A stretch of 64,000 nt of DNA from an uncultured Bacillota bacterium (GTDB taxonomy: Bacteria; Bacillota_I; Bacilli_A; RFN20; CAG-826). The DNA lies in contig OX437086.1 of NCBI GenBank assembly GCA_949299565.1, positions 228,919-292,918 on the forward strand, given 5' to 3'. Positions 8,418 to 15,947 of this stretch are shown piece by piece. The notes beneath the pieces were generated by a model, which saw only the letters and a program-made list of their open reading frames with translations, had not been told where the DNA came from and made no database searches. Within the stretch, counting starts at the first letter, position 1. The number at the start of each line of letters is the position of its first letter. A program made the translations under genes and the position numbers.

Positions 8418-9533
8418 ATGCGCAAAATCCTTTTTCTTTATCCGACGCCCGCTGATGATTTAGAGATCGCCTCTCTTGTTAACGATGGTGGTTATCATCT
8501 GGATCTTCTTTTAAAAAGCGAACCGTCACCTCATTTAACTTCCAACAAAATTTCGATTGTGAAACAAGTTGGAGATTTGAAAGTCTATGATGCGATTTAT
8601 TTAAATTTTTCAAATTATGAATCTAGCGAACGCCTTTTAGACATGCTCGATGCAGAACTTGATAGAAAAAAGTTTTTGTATTTATGCGGTTTGATTTCTC
8701 TTGCAGTTTTAAGAAGGCTGGTCGAGAAAAAGTTCAGGCATCTAGACTGGGGCTATATACCTCCTTTTTCTTTTGATGCAACGCTTGATGACTATCACAA
8801 TCCCTTTTTGCTCGTCATCGGCAGTAATTCTTTAAGCAATTCCAAGCAATACGAAAAAATCAAACGAAAGGTTTTGACAAGAGGCGCGCCTCTTTACGTT
8901 GTATCGCCTTTAGAAGCCTATCTTTTTTCCTTTTCGGAGAATCTTATTTTGAATTTAGAAAAAGATCTCGCTGCTTCTTTAAAACTATATGCTTCACGAG
9001 AACAAATTCCTTTCGATACTATTTTCCGGGCCTTAAAAAGCGACCCATCGCTTCTTTTTTCTCATCGTGAAGCTCACTTTTCTTTATCAATATTTCCAGA
9101 AATTAATGCTTTTTCGTCATTTAGCAAGATTAAAGAGGCTTTTGATGAAAATAGAATGGAGACGCTTGTTTCTTTTTATAAGTGGTGCGTAGGGCAAATA
9201 AAAGACAATAAAATCGCCTTTATTGCAAGCGACGTTAATGAAGAGACTTTTTTCTTATTAGAAAAATTCAAGAGTTCATATGAGATATATTTATGGGCGG
9301 CTAATAAAGATGAGGGGATTAAAATCAAAAAACAATTTCCTTCTTTTCGCGTTTTCTCGGATTTAAAAGAGACGATGCTAAGCGTGAAAGAAATAATTGT
9401 TTTAGATGTGAACGCCTGCTCAAATCTCAATCAAAAAGAAAGGAAGGCTCTTTCTCTCGGGCGTAATTTTTACGCTTTCGAAAAAAGAAATTTGCCTTCC
9501 GAATTCCTTTCAAATTCCAAAACGTTTCTTTGA
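8418..9533 (+). CDS. degenerate UDP-sugar-dehydrogenase-like protein
   Basis: A 371-residue protein I cannot assign firmly. Its order of segments follows UDP-glucose 6-dehydrogenases: an N-terminal Rossmann-like half (KILFLYPT, VYDAIYLNF), a segment resembling the E-x-x-REG...R-x-x-V-G region (SFDATLDDYHNPFLLVIGS), a central helix pattern (SPLEAYLFSFSENLILNLEKDLAASLK, then a LYASREQIPFDTIF segment), and a C-terminal second Rossmann-like half (IAFIASDVNEETFFLLEKF, EIIVLDVN). The glycine loop GxGxxG, the catalytic Cys motif and the invariant Lys of active enzymes are absent. It may be an inactive relative with a binding or regulatory role. Low certainty; plain hypothetical protein is the fallback. 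Confidence 0.5.
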   Translation: MRKILFLYPTPADDLEIASLVNDGGYHLDLLLKSEPSPHLTSNKISIVKQVGDLKVYDAIYLNFSNYESSERLLDMLDAELDRKKFLYLCGLISLAVLRRLVEKKFRHLDWGYIPPFSFDATLDDYHNPFLLVIGSNSLSNSKQYEKIKRKVLTRGAPLYVVSPLEAYLFSFSENLILNLEKDLAASLKLYASREQIPFDTIFRALKSDPSLLFSHREAHFSLSIFPEINAFSSFSKIKEAFDENRMETLVSFYKWCVGQIKDNKIAFIASDVNEETFFLLEKFKSSYEIYLWAANKDEGIKIKKQFPSFRVFSDLKETMLSVKEIIVLDVNACSNLNQKERKALSLGRNFYAFEKRNLPSEFLSNSKTFL

Positions 9534-10703
9534 TTATTTAGGATTATATGGTTTTAAGGAACGGAATGACATCCACATGACGCGCATGCCGAACGTCAAA
9601 ATATAAAGCATTAAGGCCATTCCCGGGATAAGGAAGCCGAAGATTAAAGAAATGATGCCTGGCGTCAGAGAAGCCCAATAAGCAATTTTTTGGCATTCCC
9701 AGAAGGTATAAATTCTAAAGGGGTTATTCTTTCCCCGCGTTACAAAATAGACGACTAAACCTAAAACGAAGTCTAAGATGGCATATACCGCGAAGATGAT
9801 GCCGGTTGTTGACCAGCTGCTAGAAATCTTCAAGGAATTGTAACCCCGATCAAGGAACGATTTCCAAGCAGTGAAGGATTCGTTGATAACGTCGGCATTA
9901 TTGATATCACCCTTAATTGCTGTTCCTTCGTCATTCGTTGTGACGAGTTCAGCAAGTGTTTTTCCTTGGAAAGAAGGATCATCCCAACGGAAGAAACGCG
10001 CTCCGTTATTAGATTCAGTGCCGTTGGGCATTTTATAGATAACGAAACCATCGCGGTTCATGAACAAAGCATTGATAGAGAAAACCGCATCTTCATCATC
10101 GGGATCATCTCCCGGATCGGGATTTTCAAGATGAATTCGGGCGAAGTTTTCTAACGTCATCGAAGTGCTGCTTGAATAATAGGCGGCAAAATCCACGACC
10201 TGAACTTCCGTAATAATCGGAGTGTCGCCTACCGATTCAATGATGCTGCTATCAGAGGAGGTGGTGTCAACCGGTAGTTCTACCTCTTCGCGCGTATAAC
10301 TATGAACGTAGACTGCCTCTTCGCCATAACTGCCATAAGCGTCATTCCAAGTATTGTTAGGATCAGATAATTGGTTGTTTTCAATTCGCAATTCAACGCC
10401 TTTATCTAACATGTCTTGGCCAAAGGCCGTTAACGATGTTTCTAAACTGTAGGTTGGGGAGGCTAACAAGTCACTTCCTTTGGCTTGGAAATTCGCGGTC
10501 ATGATCGGCGTTAAAGCGAGGATCGTCGCACACAAAACGATAAGAACCGCGGCATACCAAGGTTTGTTACGTCCTTCGACGCAATAATCATTCTTGAACA
10601 AGGAAGCAAAAAAGAATTTGATGTTTCCCCAAATGTTTAAAGATTTTTTTGATTTTTGTTTTTTTGGCCCGGAGGTCATATAAGTTTTTTTTGCAGTAGT
10701 CAT
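9534..10703 (-). CDS. membrane protein with large extracellular domain, DUF1189-like
   Basis: A 389-residue protein with a basic cytoplasmic N-terminus (many Lys), one membrane helix (WYAAVLIVLCATILALTPI, about residues 50-68), an acidic extracellular region of roughly 200 residues, then three C-terminal helices (IIFAVYAILDFVLGLVVYFV and the following PGIISLIFGFLIPGMALMLYI region). This one-plus-three topology resembles DUF1189 (MalA-like) proteins but the extracellular part is longer, so the family call is tentative. The ATG at 10703 is preferred over an upstream in-frame start at 10763, whose added residues look like untranslated DNA. The stop abuts that of the preceding gene. Confidence 0.55.
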   Translation of the reverse strand: MTTAKKTYMTSGPKKQKSKKSLNIWGNIKFFFASLFKNDYCVEGRNKPWYAAVLIVLCATILALTPIMTANFQAKGSDLLASPTYSLETSLTAFGQDMLDKGVELRIENNQLSDPNNTWNDAYGSYGEEAVYVHSYTREEVELPVDTTSSDSSIIESVGDTPIITEVQVVDFAAYYSSSTSMTLENFARIHLENPDPGDDPDDEDAVFSINALFMNRDGFVIYKMPNGTESNNGARFFRWDDPSFQGKTLAELVTTNDEGTAIKGDINNADVINESFTAWKSFLDRGYNSLKISSSWSTTGIIFAVYAILDFVLGLVVYFVTRGKNNPFRIYTFWECQKIAYWASLTPGIISLIFGFLIPGMALMLYILTFGMRVMWMSFRSLKPYNPK

Positions 10704-10840
10704 ATTAAAGAAGACCTTAATATAAGGCAAAGAAAGGGTACAACAAATAACAGTTGCATGCAAAGGAAACTCGCGAGCTCTACCAATACAATTTGTAACT
10801 ATTTGCTATTACACAATTTATAAAGATGGTAAGAATGTGC

Positions 10841-10846
10841 TAAAAT
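10841..10846 (+). promoter_or_regulatory. -10 box of the tmRNA promoter
   Basis: TAAAAT lies 31 nt before the mature 5' end of the tmRNA, which leaves room for a short leader removed by RNase P. A weak TTATAA stands 17 nt further upstream as the possible -35 element. Confidence 0.4.
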
Positions 10847-10877
10847 GCTTCTCCTTGGGAAAACCAAGGAAAACAGT

Positions 10878-11276
10878 GGGGCCGTTTTGGCTTTGACGTG
10901 GAATTGATCGGTAAGGACTGCAGTGGCGTGATTAGCCATAAAATCAACAAACAATAACCGACAAACCGAGTTATTTCCATGCGATGCCCACAATGCGGAC
11001 ATCGTACGCTTGCGCTTAATAAGTAGCCCAAGGGTTTCCCTTCTGAGATAAGGGAGCAGCGCGTCCTCCTTTTGGTGGCATCTAACAAAAGATGAGGGCG
11101 TTATATTAGATGCTGGGCACTGAATCTTGGTCTTGATGAGGTGCTAAGAAACAAAGACCTCGCCTTAGAGTCTTGATTGTATTTAACTCTAATGGTTAAA
11201 CATGATGCAGTCTAAACTGTAGACGTCTTTATGCGAGATTTTACGGACAGGGGTTCGAGTCCCCTCGGCTCCACCA
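10878..11276 (+). ncRNA. ssrA: transfer-messenger RNA (tmRNA)
   Basis: tmRNA frees stalled ribosomes and adds a degradation tag to the unfinished protein. The 5' end GGGGCCG pairs with CGGCTCC just before the 3' ACCA, forming the alanine-type acceptor stem. The T arm GGGGTTCGAGTCCCC is perfect and CCA is encoded, so this is a one-piece tmRNA of 399 nt. The tag frame ends at a double stop TAATAA (11017-11022). Reading back to a UAACC|GAC context, like UAGUC|GCA in E. coli, gives a resume codon at 10960 and the 19-residue tag DKPSYFHAMPTMRTSYACA. The tag starts with DK and ends in A-x-A, as in mycoplasmas, instead of LAA. The ends are certain; the resume codon is inferred. Confidence 0.95.
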
Positions 11277-11377
11277 TATTTGTACGACATGCCTGATACG
11301 CTCATACAAAAATTTATAGCTCACCAGTATTAAGACTGATACCTCTTAAGACAGAATATACTCAGGAGGTTTTTATT

Positions 11378-11514
11378 GTGGAAAAGACTAAACCAAAAAG
11401 ATTCACTAATGAATTTAAGCAAAAGTAATTAAGGAACTCTTGAAAGACACTTATAAAGATTATCAATGTCTTAATTATCTCGATATTAGCGCGAACGCTT
11501 CCTTCCCGAATTAA
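11378..11514 (+). pseudogene. remnant of an IS3-type transposase OrfA
   Basis: A GGAGG site and GTG start open a frame reading VEKTKPKRFTNEFKQK, which is the beginning of many IS3/IS150-type OrfA helix-turn-helix proteins. It stops at TAA (11426). A one-base frame change continues the match as KVIKELLKDTYKDYQCLNYLDIS, ending at 11514. No rest of the transposase and no terminal inverted repeats are visible. It lies about 100 nt downstream of ssrA, a favoured site for insertions. The 11277-11549 interval holds nothing else I can support. Confidence 0.45.
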
Positions 11515-11549
11515 AAATCAAAAGTTTTACCCGCTTATTGCATTTTTTA

Positions 11550-13508
11550 TTATAAAGGTAGCACATCACCGTATTGAAGGTTATCAATGCTCATGCCGTT
11601 ATCTAAATAGAAGTGATAGGAAAGTTCTCCTTCGTTTTTAAACTGATAACGGAAAGTTTCCATACCTTTCATTAAGAAAATTTCAATCACTTCATGGTCG
11701 ACAACGATTTCAAAATCAAATTCATTCTCTATAAGAGGTCGATCAAAATAAGCGCCTGTAACAGTATAATCGTAGCTAAAATTATAAGACTCTTCTTCCC
11801 ATGGATAACTTACAAGAACATATTCACCTGTATCGCTTGAGAAAGTGGTTTTGTTCAGTCCGTAGTTATTTTCTGCTTGTAGACGCAAAGTGTGATCACC
11901 AGATTGAATTTCTAGTCTCCACTTTTCACTGTTGTCGTTTTGCCTCGTAGTGTTAATTGTTCCTTTCAAATACTTTCGGCTTCCTGAGATAGGTAAAGTA
12001 ATAAGGCTGTCATTTCCTGAGATTGGCTCTAAAGAGGAAAGGTTTTCTATTTGCTCATAGAATGGAGAATATAGTTTTTGCCGAATCCTACCATCTTCTT
12101 CTAATTCAACTTCTACTGGGATACTAAAACAGCTATACATATTAGAAAGATTGCCTATCATGTATGTTTTTTCATCTCTTTCAAAAAACATTGGAGAATG
12201 GAGACAGCCATGATCGATCGCGTAACTAGTTTGACTTCCGTCAGTATTAGCTTCAAAGGTAATTTTTTCGGAATCATAATCGCCTGTAACATAATGACAA
12301 GTAGAAAAATAGACAGCTTCCTCTTGTTCGCTCACGCTAGCAGTGTATGTAAAACCCTCTTTGTCTCCTATAGAAAAATAATGTGGATTTTCTATTCCAT
12401 AGTAGCCTTGTTCATAAAGTTCCGTTTTGTTAGTGTCTACATCCATTGCATAGATAGAGTCGCCTGACGTAATTAAAAAGCGCTTATTTTCTTCGCTAGA
12501 AGGGAGATAGTAAGGAATATAATAGGATTCAAAATGTTGTTTTATTATCTCTTTACTTTCATAGCGGTCATCTTCGCCGATAAAAACACGATATAAAGTA
12601 TTTCTAGGCATGTCGTTGTAGTAGGCGTAATATCCATCCTCTGTTTTTGTGATCTCACCATAATCTTTTCTTGGATATAAGGATGAGACCGGTTCAGTCC
12701 AGCGCACAAGATCCTCGCTATATGTGACGTATAACCTGCCGTTTTTATTTAAAAATAAGGTATACCCATTTTCGGTAATAAAAAGTTCATGAAAATAATC
12801 AAAAGGAATATAACTTGGGCGATAATGGAAAGTGTCTAAATAATCTTCATCTATAGGAGAGCGATATTCTTTTGTCCAAATTCTATCTTCTAATTCTAAA
12901 TTTCCATTACTCGCTTCTAAAGTTGAGTCTAGAACTAGTTCTGTAAAATAGAGAAAACCATCAATCCATTCACCATCTCCTAGATTGGTTACCACCAATC
13001 TTAATGGTGCATTTAAATACCGCGAAGCGTCCATTTCGTAGCGGTAGCAAAATGTTTCTCCATCAAGGCGGTTGCTATGCTTTAGTTCTATTTGATTAAC
13101 TAGAGTACCATCCTCTTTTAAAAGTTCTATTTTTCCTTTCGCACTATCATTATTTCCTCTTCCTTTCACCATCACGCGGAAGGTAATTCTTCCGTTTTCT
13201 TTCAGTACAAAGGGTGCTGTTTTCATTACGCATTCATTGTTGTTTGAAACAGCATAATAAGGAGAAGTAATGTGATAAAGTTCTCTATATTCGTTTGAGG
13301 TTTCCCGTGTCATAAATCCTTCGACACTTTCCCAACCATTTAAATTATCTTCTTGAAAATCATAATTATGAGAACTTTCACTCGTTTGGAATAGCCCTTC
13401 TATAAATTCACAAGAAGTTAAAGACAGCAATGAAACAAAGCAAAAGGAGATAGGGAAGAAGGCACGAAGTATACCTCTTGTTATATTTTTCTTTCCATTT
13501 CTTTTCAT
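11550..13508 (-). CDS. GH32-like lipoprotein lacking the catalytic motifs
   Basis: A secreted lipoprotein of 652 residues with signal peptide and lipobox LTSC near residue 34. A beta-rich N-terminal module (about 45-195) may bind carbohydrate. The middle follows a five-bladed GH32 fructosidase (FHYRPSYIPFDYFHELF, TLFLNKNG, SEDLVRWTEP), and the C-terminus ends in a GH32C-type sandwich (FEIVVDHEVIEIFLMKG). The nucleophile motif WMNDPNG is replaced by an IPFDYFHE stretch, RDP seems replaced by ENP, and the EC acid/base by HSP, so hydrolysis is doubtful. It may bind fructan or another glycan at the cell surface. The ATG at 13508 gives a proper signal peptide; a TTG at 13544 is also in frame. It stands alone. 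Confidence 0.65.
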   Translation of the reverse strand: MKRNGKKNITRGILRAFFPISFCFVSLLSLTSCEFIEGLFQTSESSHNYDFQEDNLNGWESVEGFMTRETSNEYRELYHITSPYYAVSNNNECVMKTAPFVLKENGRITFRVMVKGRGNNDSAKGKIELLKEDGTLVNQIELKHSNRLDGETFCYRYEMDASRYLNAPLRLVVTNLGDGEWIDGFLYFTELVLDSTLEASNGNLELEDRIWTKEYRSPIDEDYLDTFHYRPSYIPFDYFHELFITENGYTLFLNKNGRLYVTYSEDLVRWTEPVSSLYPRKDYGEITKTEDGYYAYYNDMPRNTLYRVFIGEDDRYESKEIIKQHFESYYIPYYLPSSEENKRFLITSGDSIYAMDVDTNKTELYEQGYYGIENPHYFSIGDKEGFTYTASVSEQEEAVYFSTCHYVTGDYDSEKITFEANTDGSQTSYAIDHGCLHSPMFFERDEKTYMIGNLSNMYSCFSIPVEVELEEDGRIRQKLYSPFYEQIENLSSLEPISGNDSLITLPISGSRKYLKGTINTTRQNDNSEKWRLEIQSGDHTLRLQAENNYGLNKTTFSSDTGEYVLVSYPWEEESYNFSYDYTVTGAYFDRPLIENEFDFEIVVDHEVIEIFLMKGMETFRYQFKNEGELSYHFYLDNGMSIDNLQYGDVLPL

Positions 13509-13603
13509 CAAAGAAAATATTCCAAAAAGAAGAAAAAATAGCAAGTATAGAAAAACATTGATATATAAGGCATGTTATTGCTTCCATCCAGAAGGAGTGA
13601 TTT

Positions 13604-14016
13604 ATGGTTATGAATCGCAGTATTAGGATGGCTTAATGCCACGTCTACAAACGATGAACGAGAATTATAAAGTTCGCGGACTTCGTTTTGTTGGAGGTTA
13701 TAGCATGTGCTTATCTGGTTGTTCTAGTTCTTGCTTCTCAGGCGATATTCTTGGTCGCTAAACAGAAGAAAGAAATTAGAAGAAGGTTCTTCTTCTCCTC
13801 TTCCTGTTTCTTACGTAGTGAATGAGACTGCAAAAATCCTACACTCTGGTTATCAAAAGGCTGTTTTTATCGAAATGAAACATCTTCCGTTCCTATGAGC
13901 GAAGAAGAAATTGAAAGACGGTTCATTTCTTTTCTAGATTATAAGCACACTCTATTGAGCAAAATGCCACCGTCGCTTGACGTGATTTTTTGCAGTGAAC
14001 AAGTTTCTAAGCAATT
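13604..14016 (+). pseudogene. broken gene, possibly a LacI-type regulator remnant
   Basis: A good ribosome site (AGAAGGAG, 13591-13598) precedes an ATG whose frame stops after 10 codons. Further fragments lie in shifting frames: one at 13636-13761, another reading LPVSYVVNETAKILHSGYQKAVFI (about 13800-13870), and a third starting MSEEEIERRFISFLDYKHT near 13896 and running on through SLDVIFCSEQVSKQ. The second and third recall the effector domain of LacI-family repressors, where P-V-x-x-V and G-x-x-x-x-x-F-I motifs are followed by an R-x-x-G-F-like helix. Several stops and frame changes make an intact product impossible. This interval of about 500 bases has no other gene. Confidence 0.3.
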
Positions 14017-14727
14017 TTATTCATAATATCCGATTGTGACGGAACGGATAAAAAGACGCGATTTTCCTTGTAACGTTTTTAAACTCACGCTTGAGGTCGG
14101 AGAGGTCAATTCTTCTTCAACTATTTTTGTGTTGTCGAGCGTTAAATCGCTTAAATCGATCGCTTGTTCGTTTAATGTAAAAGCAAAGTCTTCATCATAA
14201 GAATACGTATCGTTGTAACTGATGTATTTTGAATAGCCCTCCAGTTCCACGCTGATGAAGGAAATTGTTTGGCATTCAAAATTTATGGTCAGTTCCCCTC
14301 CGTAGCTGCCAGAACCGAGCGTGAAATACGGATGTGGCGCAGCATCCTTGCTTTCTTTAACTTGAATATAGCAATTTTCAACTATTAGGTTTTCAGCGAT
14401 GAGAGAACCGTTGCTATTGATAGCGTCTAACAATTCATCAATGTTATCTTGAAAACGATAACCAGATGAATAGCCTTCAAAGCAATCGAGGTTGATGGTC
14501 GTGTATTGCATTTCTTGCGGAAGAGAGGATTCGCTTGAAGACTCGCTTGAGGAAGATGACGAGGAACTTTCGCTAGAAGATGATTCTTCCTTGCTGCTAC
14601 TTTCTTGACTGCTTGTGATATCGCTTGAAGAGGAATCAACGATAGTCGAAGAGGTGCTGCTTGTAATATTTTCTCCGCAAGAAAAAAGAAGCGGAAGGAG
14701 AGTTAAAACTAATAATCGCTTTTTCAT
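14017..14727 (-). CDS. lipoprotein with long Ser-rich spacer, unknown function
   Basis: A 236-residue lipoprotein. The signal peptide MKKRLLVLTLLPLLFSC ends in lipobox LFSC (Cys17). A spacer of mostly Ser with Glu, Thr and Asp follows up to about residue 75, which would hold the folded part away from the membrane. The remaining 160 residues look all-beta (YFTLGSGSYGGELTINFE, then a FISVELEGYS strand), possibly a carbohydrate-binding-type sandwich. I recognise no family. No ribosome site is visible; the ATG at 14727 is chosen because it gives the standard signal peptide. It lies just downstream of the hxlR-type regulator on the same strand and may be co-transcribed with it. Confidence 0.65.
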   Translation of the reverse strand: MKKRLLVLTLLPLLFSCGENITSSTSSTIVDSSSSDITSSQESSSKEESSSSESSSSSSSSESSSESSLPQEMQYTTINLDCFEGYSSGYRFQDNIDELLDAINSNGSLIAENLIVENCYIQVKESKDAAPHPYFTLGSGSYGGELTINFECQTISFISVELEGYSKYISYNDTYSYDEDFAFTLNEQAIDLSDLTLDNTKIVEEELTSPTSSVSLKTLQGKSRLFIRSVTIGYYE

Positions 14728-14762
14728 AATTATATTGAAGCACAACGAAGGCTAATCATTAA

Positions 14763-15086
14763 TTAAATGTTGGCTTTGAGGTATTCTCCCCACTCATACA
14801 TTGAAGCGATAACCGGTTTTAACGTCTTTCCTAATTCTGTTAGAGAATATTCCACTTTAGGAGGAACAACAGGGTAAACTTCGCGATGAACAATACCGTC
14901 GCGTTCTAATTCTCGTAGTTGTTGTGTCAGCATTTTTTGCGTTACGTTGTGCAATGATTTTTTAAGTTCGCTGAAACGTTTAGTTCCATTGAATAAATCG
15001 CGCAAAATCAAAACCTTCCATTTATCGCCAATAATGGTGAGAGTTGTTTCTACTGGACAGGCTGGCAAATTCTTTTTTTCGATCAT
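14763..15086 (-). CDS. HxlR-family winged-helix transcriptional regulator
   Basis: A 107-residue DNA-binding protein of the HxlR group, whose members sense reactive aldehydes, quinones, disulfide stress or other signals. The N-terminal conserved Cys is Cys10 ([20 protein letters not shown]), which is the redox-sensing residue in characterised relatives. The helix-turn-helix is [25 protein letters not shown] and the wing is [19 protein letters not shown]. It is divergent from the macrodomain-SirTM operon, and a perfect palindrome lies in the shared promoter region. It very probably represses itself and perhaps that operon; the signal is not known. Confidence 0.9.
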   Translation of the reverse strand: MIEKKNLPACPVETTLTIIGDKWKVLILRDLFNGTKRFSELKKSLHNVTQKMLTQQLRELERDGIVHREVYPVVPPKVEYSLTELGKTLKPVIASMYEWGEYLKANI

Positions 15087-15100
15087 AAATATCTCAAAAC

Positions 15101-15118
15101 AGTATCTTTTAAGATACT
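15101..15118. promoter_or_regulatory. palindromic operator between hxlR-type gene and macro-sirTM
   Basis: AGTATCTTTTAAGATACT is a perfect inverted repeat (8-bp arms around TT) 14 nt upstream of the regulator's start codon and about 68 nt upstream of the macrodomain start. It is the best-formed symmetrical site in the 99-nt divergent region and the likely binding site of the HxlR-type dimer. Binding itself is inferred. Confidence 0.55.
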
Positions 15119-15185
15119 ATACAACAATTAAGTGCGTACTTTTTAATATTGAATCTTTATTTACCATATATTGAGGAGACCGAAT

Positions 15186-15947
15186 ATGGATGAAGATTTA
15201 GTGTGGTGCATAAATTATCTTAAAAACATAAACCATCTTACTGAGGAAATTCATTTAACTCCCGAACTGGCCTTAAGAGCGTTGATGAATATTACAATGC
15301 CTCTTTCTTTAAGTGATGAATTTTATGAAAGACAAGACAAAATTTTAAAAAGACTTATAAGCCGAAAAGAAACAATTGACGTTGAGAATTTAGAAGAAAT
15401 CAGGCCACATATCTCGATAGTGAAATCTGACATTGTCTCTCTTAAAGCTGATGCGATTGTCGATGCTGGAAATGAAAAGTTATTAGGTTGTTTCCTGCCT
15501 TTACACGGTTGCGTCGACAACGCGATTCATTCTTTCGCTGGATTAGAAGTAAGAAGAGATCTTTTAAAAATGATGGAAAGGCAAGGACATGATGAAGCGT
15601 GCGGTCTAGTTAAAGTTACCAAGGGCTATAATCTTCAAGCCAAATACATTTTTCATACAGTCGGACCTCAGATCATTCATCGCGTTAATGAGAAAAACGA
15701 GAGAGATTTGAAGAGTTCTTATCTATCATGTTTAAAAAAGGCGGATGAAATGCATCTAAAAAGCCTGGTTTTCCCATCAATTTCGACAGGAATTTATGGA
15801 TATCCAATTGAAAAAGCCTGTAAAATCGCGATTAATGTCACGAAAAACTATCTTTTAAATTCCAAGATCAAACGTGTAGTTTTCGATCTTTTTTCTCAAG
15901 GTGATTACAATGTCTACTTTGATGCAATTAAAGAAAGCTATCGATGA
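15186..15947 (+). CDS. zinc-containing macrodomain, protein-ADP-ribose hydrolase
   Basis: Macrodomain protein of the type encoded beside SirTM sirtuins; known relatives in Staphylococcus aureus and Streptococcus remove mono-ADP-ribose from proteins. After about 70 residues of helical extension, the ligand-binding core has ADAIVDAGNEKLLG, the zinc-binding CFLPLHGC loop (Cys102, His107, Cys109), VDNAIHSFAG, FHTVGP and the phosphate loop SISTGIYGYPI. Length 253 is typical for this subgroup. Start 15186 follows a GAGGAG site; an in-frame start at 15171 lacks one. The sirtuin gene begins inside its last 38 nt, so the two are translationally linked. It should reverse the modification made by its partner. 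Confidence 0.9.
   Translation: MDEDLVWCINYLKNINHLTEEIHLTPELALRALMNITMPLSLSDEFYERQDKILKRLISRKETIDVENLEEIRPHISIVKSDIVSLKADAIVDAGNEKLLGCFLPLHGCVDNAIHSFAGLEVRRDLLKMMERQGHDEACGLVKVTKGYNLQAKYIFHTVGPQIIHRVNEKNERDLKSSYLSCLKKADEMHLKSLVFPSISTGIYGYPIEKACKIAINVTKNYLLNSKIKRVVFDLFSQGDYNVYFDAIKESYR

Noticed and set aside
11221-11276. A tRNA gene with the T arm GGGGTTCGAGTCCCC
   Set aside because: Its 5' partner GGGGCCG lies about 390 nt upstream with a tag frame in between; it is the 3' end of tmRNA.
12198-12467. Open frame of 89 codons on the plus strand inside the GH32-like gene
   Set aside because: It is antisense to a conserved-looking protein, has no ribosome site and reads as a low-quality hydrophobic sequence.
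13636-13761. A small Cys-containing peptide (41 codons) that could be a bacteriocin-like precursor
   Set aside because: No ribosome site, no maturation or export genes nearby, and it lies inside a stretch of other broken frames; a decayed gene is simpler.
14560-14660. Repetitive DNA of alternating TTC/GAA/GCT triplets
   Set aside because: It encodes the Ser/Glu spacer of a lipoprotein, with mixed Ser codons; it is not a separate DNA repeat.
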